DNA of 32,151 bases from Candidatus Nitrosotenuis sp. (GTDB lineage: Archaea > Thermoproteota > Nitrososphaeria > Nitrososphaerales > Nitrosopumilaceae). The stretch covers positions 1 through 32,151 of the forward strand of contig SCVO01000006.1 in the NCBI GenBank assembly GCA_004322465.1, given 5' to 3'. This document shows positions 23,018 to 30,729 of this stretch, piece after piece; position 1 is the first letter of the stretch, and every line of letters starts with the position of its first letter. A model generated the notes under the pieces. The model saw only the letters and a program-made list of their open reading frames with translations, was not told the DNA's origin and ran no database searches. The translations under genes were made by a program, and so were the position numbers.

Positions 23018-24941
23018 CTGGATTCTGTTCGTCATATAATGAGATTATGCCTCCTATTTCACATTCTGATATGTATGATGTCGCTTGCTCAATTTTGTGG
23101 TAGGCGTCTTCTTTGTTAGATTCTGGCAATCCAAGCGCATGGCCAAACTCATGCCTGACGATGGAAGATAGTTCTTTGTCATTGAGATTTTCGACATCAT
23201 ATATTGTTACAAATGATTTGAGAATCTGATGATTATTTTCGTCTGCAATTGATCTTGTAACAGCCAAAGCACCTGACTCTTGAGAAGATTTCGATAGAAT
23301 TATCAGTATCTTTCCAACTGGCTTGTCTGATTCCTCGATTTCAAAATCCTTTGGAATGTACCAGGAAGTTTCATTCTCGCTCGTCTTTTTTAACGCGCCT
23401 TTCCAGCCTACATAATCAACGTGCTTTATTGCAGAAGTTCCCACAAGGGCAGACTTTGATGTCTCGATCGTTTCCTCGGAGAGGATTGCATTTCTTATTA
23501 CGTTAATTTTTTCCTTCGGTAACAAATTAGAATTAACTATGCTAACATGAAGCACGGATTCCTTCGGCACATACCACGCGGCCCACGTGTTAATTGGTTG
23601 GCCTTTCAAGTTTTCAATGATAAATCTTCCCGGAGTCAACGCCGCACTTGGTTGAAACAATTCACCATACATGTAAAAAGAGAATATGCCTGCAACTACT
23701 AAGCTTACCAACAAAACCGCGTAGGTGGTATTCTTGCCGGTTTTTTCGATATTGTTAAGTTTTTTCTGCATAAGAACAAGGGTTTCACTAGCCAGTATTT
23801 TTTCTAGTTCGATTTCTTTGTATTTGCGAGGTTCTTTCATTGTTTCTTCTATGGGCTGCACCGTCTGCGCTGATTGCAGCATTCTCATTTTCGATTTTAA
23901 AGTCGTGGATTTTTTTCCAATTATGACAATTCCAGCGCAGAGAATGAGGACAGTGATGATACTGCCATAAAGAATGGGCGAAATTATGGTGATTTCTCTT
24001 GCAGACAGGCGTTCTAACGGGTAAATTTGGAGAATAGATAGGGAAAAAATGGTCACCGCTGTTGCAATTATGAGAGGAGCCACAAAGAGGCTTTTCGCAG
24101 ACTCATCCTTTGGAATAGTTAACCTGATCTGTTCAATAATTGGAAGTGGGTTTTTTTTCATAACTTGATTCTGTTTATGAGCCCCGTAAGCCATTATGGC
24201 GTATGCCACGCCATATCCCAATCGCAACGGATGTCCGGCATAATAAAAATTTGTTATCTGTGAAAATAAGAATACAGTGTCCGTTGCGACATTAAGTATT
24301 ATTGCTGCTGTCAATATCCAGAAATAATTCTTTTCTAATTTCTGATAAATTACCACCCCCATAACTAGAGGGACAAGCAGTATTGAGTCGATGATTGTAT
24401 ACAGAAATGATAAGAGGACGCTGAAATTTACGACATCCCCGGTTTGAAAGATTGCAATTATCGACGGCGTTAAAAGTGAGGTCGAGAGTAGCGAAGATAA
24501 AACTAAAATCTTCTTTGATATGAATTCTCGTGCAGGTTTCAGAACAATAATCAAATAAACAAACAAAGCAACTTCCCCTGCAAGCCAAAACGGATCTGAC
24601 CATGACGGATATCGTTTTATTTGTAAGATTTCTTCTGTATATGCCCTAATCAGTTCCGATAAAAACCAAAGTGCCCCAAAACATCCAAATAGACTTGTGA
24701 TTACCGTATCCTGCTTGTTTTTCGACTTTGGGATGAGGTTAAGCGTTAATGCAGCAAAAAATCCGGACGCTACTATCGAAGTGGTCGTAAGGGCATGACT
24801 TGTAATTTGTGGTCCGTAGAAATAGCTTACAAAAACTATCGTGCCAATTGCGGTAAGGCACAATACCAGCACCCATTTGTCACGTAATCCCTTAGCAAAT
24901 TGTTTTGAGTTAGCATCAACTGACTTTGAATCAAATTCCAT
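23001..24941 (-). CDS. Multi-pass membrane sensor fused to a matrixin-like metalloprotease domain
   Basis: This 646-residue protein has about ten membrane helices. Helices 1-7 (about residues 23-232) include YPSWSDPFWLAGEVALFVY, a pattern I associate with multi-pass input domains of sensor kinases. Two more helices follow (about residues 285-345), then a cytoplasmic charged linker with a helix (IELEKILASETLVLMQKKL), a last helix (about residues 405-425) and an extracytoplasmic C-terminal domain homologous to the other two proteases. The zinc motif is HEFGHALGLPE: His597, Glu598 and His601 are present, but the third ligand position holds Glu607 instead of His, and there is no clear Met-turn. 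Activity may be altered or lost. ATG 24941 is clear, with a weak TAATA box about 25 nt upstream. Confidence 0.85.
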   Translation of the reverse strand: MEFDSKSVDANSKQFAKGLRDKWVLVLCLTAIGTIVFVSYFYGPQITSHALTTTSIVASGFFAALTLNLIPKSKNKQDTVITSLFGCFGALWFLSELIRAYTEEILQIKRYPSWSDPFWLAGEVALFVYLIIVLKPAREFISKKILVLSSLLSTSLLTPSIIAIFQTGDVVNFSVLLSFLYTIIDSILLVPLVMGVVIYQKLEKNYFWILTAAIILNVATDTVFLFSQITNFYYAGHPLRLGYGVAYAIMAYGAHKQNQVMKKNPLPIIEQIRLTIPKDESAKSLFVAPLIIATAVTIFSLSILQIYPLERLSAREITIISPILYGSIITVLILCAGIVIIGKKSTTLKSKMRMLQSAQTVQPIEETMKEPRKYKEIELEKILASETLVLMQKKLNNIEKTGKNTTYAVLLVSLVVAGIFSFYMYGELFQPSAALTPGRFIIENLKGQPINTWAAWYVPKESVLHVSIVNSNLLPKEKINVIRNAILSEETIETSKSALVGTSAIKHVDYVGWKGALKKTSENETSWYIPKDFEIEESDKPVGKILIILSKSSQESGALAVTRSIADENNHQILKSFVTIYDVENLNDKELSSIVRHEFGHALGLPESNKEDAYHKIEQATSYISECEIGGIISLYDEQNPASVCE

Positions 24942-25104
24942 TAACAGTAACTGAGCTTTTGGGTATTAGAATTCAGAGGCAAATATCACTATTGAGAAGA
25001 AACGATTCCCCCCATAGCCACATCCGAACCATGTGACCTTAACTACACCCACAAGATGAGGTCGTCATAAATGGCGATTTTCACACGATGAATAATCCTT
25101 AAGG

Positions 25105-25120
25105 TTATCAGAAATGATAA
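25105..25120. promoter_or_regulatory. Short inverted repeat upstream of the protease operon promoter
   Basis: TTATCA-GAAA-TGATAA is a perfect 6-bp inverted repeat ending 11 bp before the TATA box at 25132-25139. It may be an operator. Confidence 0.3.
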
Positions 25121-25131
25121 TTTTAACTGCC

Positions 25132-25139
25132 ATTAATAT
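25132..25139 (+). promoter_or_regulatory. TATA box for the 25163-26541 operon
   Basis: ATTAATAT is centred 27 nt before GTG 25163. Confidence 0.5.
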
Positions 25140-25162
25140 CGATTGGAATCACGTTCTCAAGA

Positions 25163-25495
25163 GTGTTTATGAACCAAAATTCGAGTGATGCTTCCGTATT
25201 GCTCAGGCACAGCAACATTCCAATCCTCCCATTAATTTCGATGTTAGTAATAATCATCGTCATCAATTTTGCCGAAAGGGAAAATCACCAAATTGGCACG
25301 AAACGTGTTGCGCGTTCCCGTCACTTTGTTTTTTGTCATCACACCTCCAACCCGATGATTAAAACCAAAGAAAAAACACTCAGAAAACTTTTTGTTTTTT
25401 ATTCACTTGCAACCGATCGCAGAGAGGCACGCGGTATTTTTAATAACCTATTAAAAGGAACGGATGCTGATTTTAGGAAAGTAAAACACTCATGA
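25163..25495 (+). CDS. Small single-pass membrane protein coupled to the metalloprotease
   Basis: This 110-residue protein of unknown family has a polar N-terminus, one hydrophobic helix (IPILPLISMLVIIIVINFA) and a basic C-terminal half (TLRKLFVFYSLATDRREARGI). Two facts support it. A TATA box lies 27 nt before GTG 25163. Its TGA stop overlaps the ATG of the next gene as ATGA, a classic sign of translational coupling. An internal ATG (MIKTKEKTLRK) could give a shorter soluble form of 46 residues. It might be a partner, inhibitor or regulator of the protease that follows; that role is inferred from position alone. Confidence 0.5.
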   Translation: MFMNQNSSDASVLLRHSNIPILPLISMLVIIIVINFAERENHQIGTKRVARSRHFVFCHHTSNPMIKTKEKTLRKLFVFYSLATDRREARGIFNNLLKGTDADFRKVKHS

Positions 25496-26541
25496 AACAT
25501 CGCATTCTTCTAACAACGGGGGCAATTGTCGGTATTGCGCTAATAATAATTTCACTTTTGTTCTCTTTCAAGTTTTCATTTAGTTCCAATGAAGAAAAGA
25601 TCATCCCCATGACATATGCCAGTTTGTTTTTCGTACCAATTCCTATCGCATTGGGATTGTTTTTTTTGAAAAAAAGGATATCGTCGAAATCAAAATCAGA
25701 GCAGGTGTTGTCTGGAAAAACTTCATCGGCACAGGACAAGATTGCTTCCATTGAAAGACAGATTCAGAATCTTGAAACAAAAAATAAAAAGAATTCGATA
25801 ATCATAGTTTTAGGCATAGTGGTGCTGGCAGGAGTTTTGGTTGCCTATTCTTCTTTGAATTTCATAGAACGTCCAACGCAGCAGATACTGTCTTCAGGGC
25901 GATTCATAGTTGAAAACCTGAAAGGAGATACAATCAAGATATGGGTCACATGGCACATTCCAAAGGACGTGCCGTTACAGGTAACCATAATAAACTCGCC
26001 AGACTTGCCCGATGAAAGGATTAATGCAATCAAGGAAGCAATCGTTTCTGAAAAAACACTAGCGTTGAAAAACGTGTTTTTAAATAAAGAATCGCCAAGC
26101 GAAAAATCAACATACTACGAAGGCTGGAGAGGGGCTCTGAAAAGCATCGCCGAACAAAAAACTGAGTTCAACATCCCTACAAATTTTGTGGTAACGACGT
26201 CAGAAAAATCAATAGGCGATGTCATCATAATTTTATCTACTGCAAAAGAGGCTGATGGCACTTATGCATTCACAAGAACTATTGCCGACGATGGTGCAAA
26301 CCAAATTTTAAAGTCTTTCATCACTGTCTTTGATGTTGAAAGTCTCAATAATGAGGAACTTGCGGCAGTAATCCGACACGAGTTCGGGCATGCAATGGGG
26401 CTTGCCCATTCCACTGCCGAGGAAGACTTGATGTATCCGACGTTTTATTCCAACCGTGCCTTCATTTCCGAGTGTGATCTTGATGCGATGCTGTCACTAT
26501 ACAGCGGCTCAAAATCTGCAGAGGTAGTTTGCAGACATTGA
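25492..26541 (+). CDS. Membrane-anchored matrixin-like metalloprotease (short form)
   Basis: This 349-residue protein has two membrane helices near the N-terminus (about residues 5-26 and 40-59), a charged helical linker, a third helix (residues 102-120) and an extracytoplasmic protease domain. The metzincin zinc site is complete: HEFGHAMGLAH gives His296, Glu297, His300 and His306, and the Met-turn is Met314 (EEDLMYP). Two Cys in the shared C-terminal motif (FISECDLDAM and VVCRH) match those of the paralogues. It is the cleanest catalytic domain of the three. It is coupled by ATGA to the upstream small membrane protein. The substrate is unknown. A secreted or surface protein, or another membrane component of the cluster, is plausible. 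Confidence 0.88.
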   Translation: MKHRILLTTGAIVGIALIIISLLFSFKFSFSSNEEKIIPMTYASLFFVPIPIALGLFFLKKRISSKSKSEQVLSGKTSSAQDKIASIERQIQNLETKNKKNSIIIVLGIVVLAGVLVAYSSLNFIERPTQQILSSGRFIVENLKGDTIKIWVTWHIPKDVPLQVTIINSPDLPDERINAIKEAIVSEKTLALKNVFLNKESPSEKSTYYEGWRGALKSIAEQKTEFNIPTNFVVTTSEKSIGDVIIILSTAKEADGTYAFTRTIADDGANQILKSFITVFDVESLNNEELAAVIRHEFGHAMGLAHSTAEEDLMYPTFYSNRAFISECDLDAMLSLYSGSKSAEVVCRH

Positions 26542-26626
26542 GATACCACGCATGAGTCAAATTTGATTTTTTTACTCTCACCCCAGCATTCCCGCTTTTC
26601 ATCATAGACAGAGACATCTGAAAAGA

Positions 26627-26812
26627 TCAACGCACGAAAACTGGAAAATGATGATCGAAAACTTTTGACAGGACATCTTCAAAAATATCACAAAGGGTTC
26701 GTCGTAGAGTTCTGGTGTATTTGTCTTTTGTAGCAGATGATTTTATTCCCTGATAGAATGACTCGATTGGATCTTCTCTGATGATTTGCAAGTCCTTCTT
26801 TCGAACCTTCAT
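26627..26812 (-). pseudogene. Truncated tyrosine-recombinase (integrase) N-terminus
   Basis: The 61-residue frame begins MKVRKKDLQIIREDPIESF and continues with YQGIKSSATKDKYTRTLRR and LCDIFEDVL, the look of the SAM-like N-terminal domain of archaeal tyrosine integrases. After about residue 48 the similarity ends and the frame stops. No catalytic domain (the Arg, His and Tyr residues) is seen in any frame nearby. It lies 47 bp from the tRNA-Val 3' end, where archaeal elements often integrate. The likely reading is a relic of an excised or decayed element. Confidence 0.6.
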
Positions 26813-26859
26813 TTCATATTCCTAGGTGTGCTGGACCGTTAAAAAGAAGATTATAGAAG

Positions 26860-26951
26860 TGGACCGAATGGGATTTGAACCCATGACCTTTGCGGGATTT
26901 TCATCCATACGCAGTGTGAGTGCGTCATCCTAACCACTAGACAACCGGTCC
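26860..26951 (-). tRNA. tRNA-Val(CAC) with an insertion of about 19 nt between anticodon stem and T-arm
   Basis: On the minus strand the acceptor strands GGACCGG and UCGGUCC pair with discriminator A. The D-arm is GUCUAGUGGUUAGGAU, the anticodon stem is ACGCA/UGCGU around loop CUCACAC (anticodon CAC), and the T-arm is AUGGG-UUCAAAU-CCCAU. The total is 92 nt against an expected 73. The extra bases start AUGGAUGAAAAUCC right after the anticodon stem and end before AGGUC. They can form GGAU-GAAA-AUCC, so they may be a small non-canonical intron. A TATA box (26974-26980) lies 26 nt upstream. CCA is not encoded. Confidence 0.85.
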
Positions 26952-26973
26952 AATTTGGGAAAAATACTCGGCA

Positions 26974-26980
26974 CTATTTA
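26974..26980 (-). promoter_or_regulatory. TATA box of tRNA-Val
   Basis: TAAATAG (minus strand) is centred 26 nt before the first tRNA base at 26951. It shares a 74-bp gap with the divergent pepF promoter. Confidence 0.55.
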
Positions 26981-26996
26981 GGCGTTAGAATTAAGT

Positions 26997-27002
26997 CATA
27001 TA
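26997..27002 (+). promoter_or_regulatory. TATA box of the oligoendopeptidase gene
   Basis: CATATA is centred 26 nt before GTG 27026. Confidence 0.45.
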
Positions 27003-27025
27003 GTGGAAAAAGCAAGAAAGAGCCA

Positions 27026-28792
27026 GTGTACGCGCAGAAAAAATGGAAACTCTCGGATCTAGTGTCCGATCACAAGAGCCCCAAGTTCGCAAGGCAGATC
27101 TCGCTTTTGGAAAGCAAGGTAAAGAAATTTGAGAAATTAAAAAAATCGCTAAACCCAAACATGTCATCAAGAAACTTTCTTGGAATAATAAAAAACATAG
27201 AGGACATATCGGAAGACGCAAGCGTCATAGGAGGCTATGCGTCGCTGCTGTACGCATCAGACACCCAGTCGGACGAGGCAACGTCGCTTGTCACAAAAAT
27301 GGCAAAGCTTGGCTCAGAGATAGACAACAAGACCCTGTTCTTTGACTTGTGGTGGAAAAGAAAGATTGACGAGAAAAACGCAGTGCGCCTAATGAAGGAC
27401 AGCGGAAATCTCAGAGAATACCTAAGGCACAAAAGGCTCTTGGCAAAATACTCGCTGTCAGAGCCGGAGGAAAAAATAATCAACACGCTTGACGTCACAG
27501 GCTCCACTGCGCTTGTGAAACTATACGACAAGATAACAAACGCCTTTGAGTACATCGTGCCGGTAAACGGCAAAAAGAAAAGAATGACGCGCGAGGAGCT
27601 GACAGTCCTAGTGAGGAGCAGCAACGCAAAGACGAGGGAGCTTGCATACAAGACCCTGCTTACAAAATACACGAGCAACAAGGGCGTTCTTGGAGAAATT
27701 TACCAGAATCTAACACTAAACTGGAAGGATGAGGGAATCGAAATCAGGGGATACTCATCGCCCATTTCCATTCGAAACATAGGAAACGACGTGGACGATA
27801 AAACAATCAACAGCCTGCTTGACGTTTGCAAGAAAAATTCTGATGTGTTTTACAAGTTTTTTGCGTACAAGGCAAAGATGCTAGGACTAAAGAAACTGAG
27901 GCGGTACGACCTGTATGCGCCAAGTACGAAAAACATCAAGGAGAAAAGATACTCCTACGAAAACGCAACCAAACTGGTTTTGAGTTCACTGGACAAGTTC
28001 AGCCCCAAACTCTCCCAGTACGCAGACAGAGTGTTCAAAGAAAGTCACATTGATTCGGAGGTCAGGCTTGGAAAAAGAGACGGGGCGTTTTGCAGCACCA
28101 TAAACCCAAAGATCACGCCATATGTTCTTGTAAACTACACGGGACGCGCGCGCGACGTCTTCACACTTGCACACGAGTTGGGGCACGCAGTTCACAGCCA
28201 GGCAGCATCTGGCCAGTCAATACTGGTATCCGAGGCGCCGTTGCCGCTTGCAGAAACAGCGTCCACGTTTTCAGAGCTGCTGCTATACGACAACATATCA
28301 GACCAGATGAATGACAGTGAAAAAATAATCGTGCTGTCAGAGAAGATAGACGACCTCTATGCAACAATAATGAGGCAGGCGTTCTTTACAATATTTGAAA
28401 TGTCTGCACACAAGCAAATTGCAGACGGTACAACGGTGGATGAATTGTCAAAGACGTATTCTGCCAATCTCAAGACCCAGTTTGGGAACTCAATAGACAT
28501 ATCAGATGATTTTGGAATAGAGTGGAGCTGCATTCCGCACTTTTTCCACACCCCGTTTTACTGCTACGCGTATTCGTTTGGGAACCTCTTATCCCTGTCA
28601 TTGTTCCAAAGATACAAAAAGGAAGGGCGTGACTTTGAGAAAACATACATTGAGATCCTAGCAGCCGGAGGATCAAAAAAACCGGAAACGTTGCTCAGCG
28701 AATATGGGATTGACATTTCGTCTTCGAGATTCTGGCAAGACGGCTTTGATTATGTAAAGACTCAGGTAAAGGAACTGACTTCATTAGATTAA
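27026..28792 (+). CDS. M3-family oligoendopeptidase (PepF-like)
   Basis: This is a cytoplasmic zinc metallopeptidase that degrades short peptides. The 588 residues match the oligoendopeptidase F group: an N-terminal helical half, the zinc motif AHELGHAVHSQAAS (HExxH), the third-ligand helix ETASTFSELLLYD, and the C-terminal substrate-binding segment with FFHTPFYCYAYSFGNLLSLSLF. There is no signal peptide. The start is GTG 27026, 26 nt after a CATATA box, so the message is probably leaderless. It is divergent from tRNA-Val. A strong hairpin follows its stop. Confidence 0.94.
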   Translation: MYAQKKWKLSDLVSDHKSPKFARQISLLESKVKKFEKLKKSLNPNMSSRNFLGIIKNIEDISEDASVIGGYASLLYASDTQSDEATSLVTKMAKLGSEIDNKTLFFDLWWKRKIDEKNAVRLMKDSGNLREYLRHKRLLAKYSLSEPEEKIINTLDVTGSTALVKLYDKITNAFEYIVPVNGKKKRMTREELTVLVRSSNAKTRELAYKTLLTKYTSNKGVLGEIYQNLTLNWKDEGIEIRGYSSPISIRNIGNDVDDKTINSLLDVCKKNSDVFYKFFAYKAKMLGLKKLRRYDLYAPSTKNIKEKRYSYENATKLVLSSLDKFSPKLSQYADRVFKESHIDSEVRLGKRDGAFCSTINPKITPYVLVNYTGRARDVFTLAHELGHAVHSQAASGQSILVSEAPLPLAETASTFSELLLYDNISDQMNDSEKIIVLSEKIDDLYATIMRQAFFTIFEMSAHKQIADGTTVDELSKTYSANLKTQFGNSIDISDDFGIEWSCIPHFFHTPFYCYAYSFGNLLSLSLFQRYKKEGRDFEKTYIEILAAGGSKKPETLLSEYGIDISSSRFWQDGFDYVKTQVKELTSLD

Positions 28793-28803
28793 TTGAAAAT
28801 GGG

Positions 28804-28833
28804 GCCAGCAGCCTTTACGCACGGGCTGCTGGC
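28804..28833. other. Strong 10-bp GC-rich hairpin after the peptidase gene
   Basis: GCCAGCAGCC (28804-28813) and GGCTGCTGGC (28824-28833) are perfect complements around a 10-nt loop. GGG before and CCC after (past a 5-nt bulge) can extend the stem. No T-run follows, so it is not a simple intrinsic terminator. It may be an mRNA 3' end structure or a small RNA. Confidence 0.5.
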
Positions 28834-28944
28834 TTGTCCCCCTTCGGTTTGAATTCGATGTCTTAATGACTGGACCCATTCCAAATAATTTAAACCTTTG
28901 ATTTTGCACAGATCTAGAAAAATAAATGACGAATTCACAGTAAA

Positions 28945-28953
28945 CTTAATACT
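28945..28953 (+). promoter_or_regulatory. TATA-like box for the secreted protein gene
   Basis: CTTAATACT is centred 27 nt before ATG 28976. It supports that start rather than the in-frame upstream ATA, TTG or GTG codons. Confidence 0.45.
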
Positions 28954-28975
28954 GAAAGCGAGAGCGCCTGTGGCT

Positions 28976-30124
28976 ATGTATAAGGTCGTTCTGTCACTTT
29001 TGCTAATTTTTGTCATCACATATTCCGCAGGCAATGTCTTTGCAGAGCAAGCGCGCCTTGCGACATATCACGAAATAGCTCAGGTGGTTGTGGACCAAAA
29101 ACTATCAAACAACGTCACGGCGTCGATTTCTCTCCAGACAACAAGCATCAAGGAATTTCAGATACCCCCGGAGCTTGACGCAAAGATAAGAAACAACACG
29201 GCTGTCGTCGGCATCATAGTCACAAACGAAAACCAGTGCGTGCTCGGTGTACAAGACCAGATTTGCATCATGATAAACACCAAGAGAACTGAGGGCCAGG
29301 GAGGAATCAAGGAAGCCCAGGACAATGCAAGAAAAACAGGCGACTTGTTTATCGACGACATCAACAAGGCACTCAACCTAAACGCAAAATTCCACTCAGT
29401 CTTCATCCATTACGAGGATTCCTCAAACAGGGCACTTGACACATCCGGACAGGTATCCGGAGCAGGCACGGTTTCTGCAGTGTACACGGCGCAGATGGAA
29501 AGCACCGACTACATGTTCAACAACATTTCCACGATTCTCATACCGCAGCAGATTCGAAACATGGGCGGATTTTACGACGTAGCAAAAGAAATAGCAAGAG
29601 ACGACAGCTCAAAGATGAGCTTCACCATCCTTCCAAGAGAGAAAGATTCCATCATGCAACTAAAGGTGTCTGAAAAATACCCACATGCCGCAAGAGAGAC
29701 AAAGGAGATAGACCCGCTCAAGCTTTTCAAAGTAGACGAAATAAAAAAATCCAGTTATTTCTCAGGAGGATTCTTCCCGCTAAACTCGCTAATACATGTT
29801 GTAGTCCTTCCGACAGATGACACTACGAAGATTCACACCAACACTCACGTAATAGACGCAGTGGTGAAAAACAACCAGACGGTTCCTGCAGACATTACCA
29901 AGAGCGGATGGTTCTTCAATTCAGAGTCTGGAAAAAGAATAGAGGCAATGTACCTTTTCGGCGAGGACTTTTCAGTAAAGCGACAGGATTTGATCATGAC
30001 GCTTGGCGACAACACCCCAAGTGTGAGTTTGCCAGGATCTAACGAGATATACATCCTCATAGGAATCGGGGTCGCAGCAGCAGGTGCCGCGATATACTAT
30101 CTAAAGGGATTCAGAAAGAATTAG
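28976..30124 (+). CDS. Secreted, C-terminally membrane-anchored protein, unknown
   Basis: From ATG 28976 the protein has 382 residues. It has a signal peptide (MYKVVLSLLLIFVITYSAGNVFA), a large extracellular domain and one C-terminal membrane helix (IYILIGIGVAAAGAAIYYL) with a short basic tail (KGFRKN). Two Cys close together (CVLGVQDQIC) may form a disulfide. I do not recognise the family. The start was chosen because the signal peptide begins there and a TATA box fits. An open frame extends upstream to 28898 but would hide the signal peptide. It overlaps the convergent pdaD gene by 4 bp. Confidence 0.8.
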   Translation: MYKVVLSLLLIFVITYSAGNVFAEQARLATYHEIAQVVVDQKLSNNVTASISLQTTSIKEFQIPPELDAKIRNNTAVVGIIVTNENQCVLGVQDQICIMINTKRTEGQGGIKEAQDNARKTGDLFIDDINKALNLNAKFHSVFIHYEDSSNRALDTSGQVSGAGTVSAVYTAQMESTDYMFNNISTILIPQQIRNMGGFYDVAKEIARDDSSKMSFTILPREKDSIMQLKVSEKYPHAARETKEIDPLKLFKVDEIKKSSYFSGGFFPLNSLIHVVVLPTDDTTKIHTNTHVIDAVVKNNQTVPADITKSGWFFNSESGKRIEAMYLFGEDFSVKRQDLIMTLGDNTPSVSLPGSNEIYILIGIGVAAAGAAIYYLKGFRKN

Positions 30125-30672
30125 AGAATAAGCACTGCCGCTGCAAAGACAGTTGTCCACCTGCCCTTTGCGTCGCCGATGGCAGTCTGCGTTATGTTCA
30201 TTGACTTGTATATCTGTCCTGAGATCTTCCACTGCTGTCTTTTTTCATCCCAGCTTTTGTCAATATCAAACTGGATTCCAAGCGATGACGCAAGCATCTG
30301 TGCCGCAATGTCTTCCGCATAATCGCCTGCCTTCTTTTCGTTTTGCCCAAATGCCTCGTACTCTGAGAGGTACCCGTACCTTTTCTTATCAGACGGCTGG
30401 GCAATCCCGACTGACGCAGATATGAGTCGGTGCGGCTCGTTTGTCTGGTTTCGCGAATAAATCGTAAACAGCACCTGGCCTGGCTTTATGAGGTTCAGTC
30501 CTTCTTTTTTTGAGACCAGCTTTGCCCCAGGTGGAAATATGCTTGAAATCAGAACGATGTTAGTACCGGAAATTCCGGCATCCCGCAGCGCGTATTCAAA
30601 ACTTGTCAGCCTGTCTTCGTGGACGCCCTTGCCCTTTGTCAGGAATAATTTTTTTGCAACTAAATCTAGCAA
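30121..30672 (-). CDS. pdaD: Pyruvoyl-dependent arginine decarboxylase
   Basis: The enzyme converts arginine to agmatine, the entry to polyamines and to the agmatidine of archaeal tRNA-Ile. It is made as a proenzyme that cleaves itself between two serines and forms a pyruvoyl group. The site is visible at Ser43-Ser44 in NIVLISSIFPPGA. The conserved later segments GQVLFTIYSRNQTNEPHRLISASVGIA and GYLSEYEAFGQNEKKAGDYAE are present. At 183 residues it is slightly longer than the known archaeal enzyme. The start is TTG 30672; TATAAATA (30699-30706) lies about 31 nt upstream. It overlaps the convergent secreted protein gene by 4 bp. Confidence 0.92.
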   Translation of the reverse strand: MLDLVAKKLFLTKGKGVHEDRLTSFEYALRDAGISGTNIVLISSIFPPGAKLVSKKEGLNLIKPGQVLFTIYSRNQTNEPHRLISASVGIAQPSDKKRYGYLSEYEAFGQNEKKAGDYAEDIAAQMLASSLGIQFDIDKSWDEKRQQWKISGQIYKSMNITQTAIGDAKGRWTTVFAAAVLIL

Positions 30673-30729
30673 TGCAGTTTTTTCAAATTGTTTTTTATTA
30701 TTTATACTTTTTAATAATTCTGGTTTTGA

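Noticed and set aside
26860-26951. Type II tRNA (Leu or Ser) with a long variable arm
   Set aside because: The anticodon loop CUCACAC reads CAC (Val), and the extra bases do not form a normal variable arm next to the T-stem.
28898-28975. N-terminal extension of the secreted protein
   Set aside because: It would bury the signal peptide; the TATA box at 28945-28953 lies inside the extension and fits ATG 28976.
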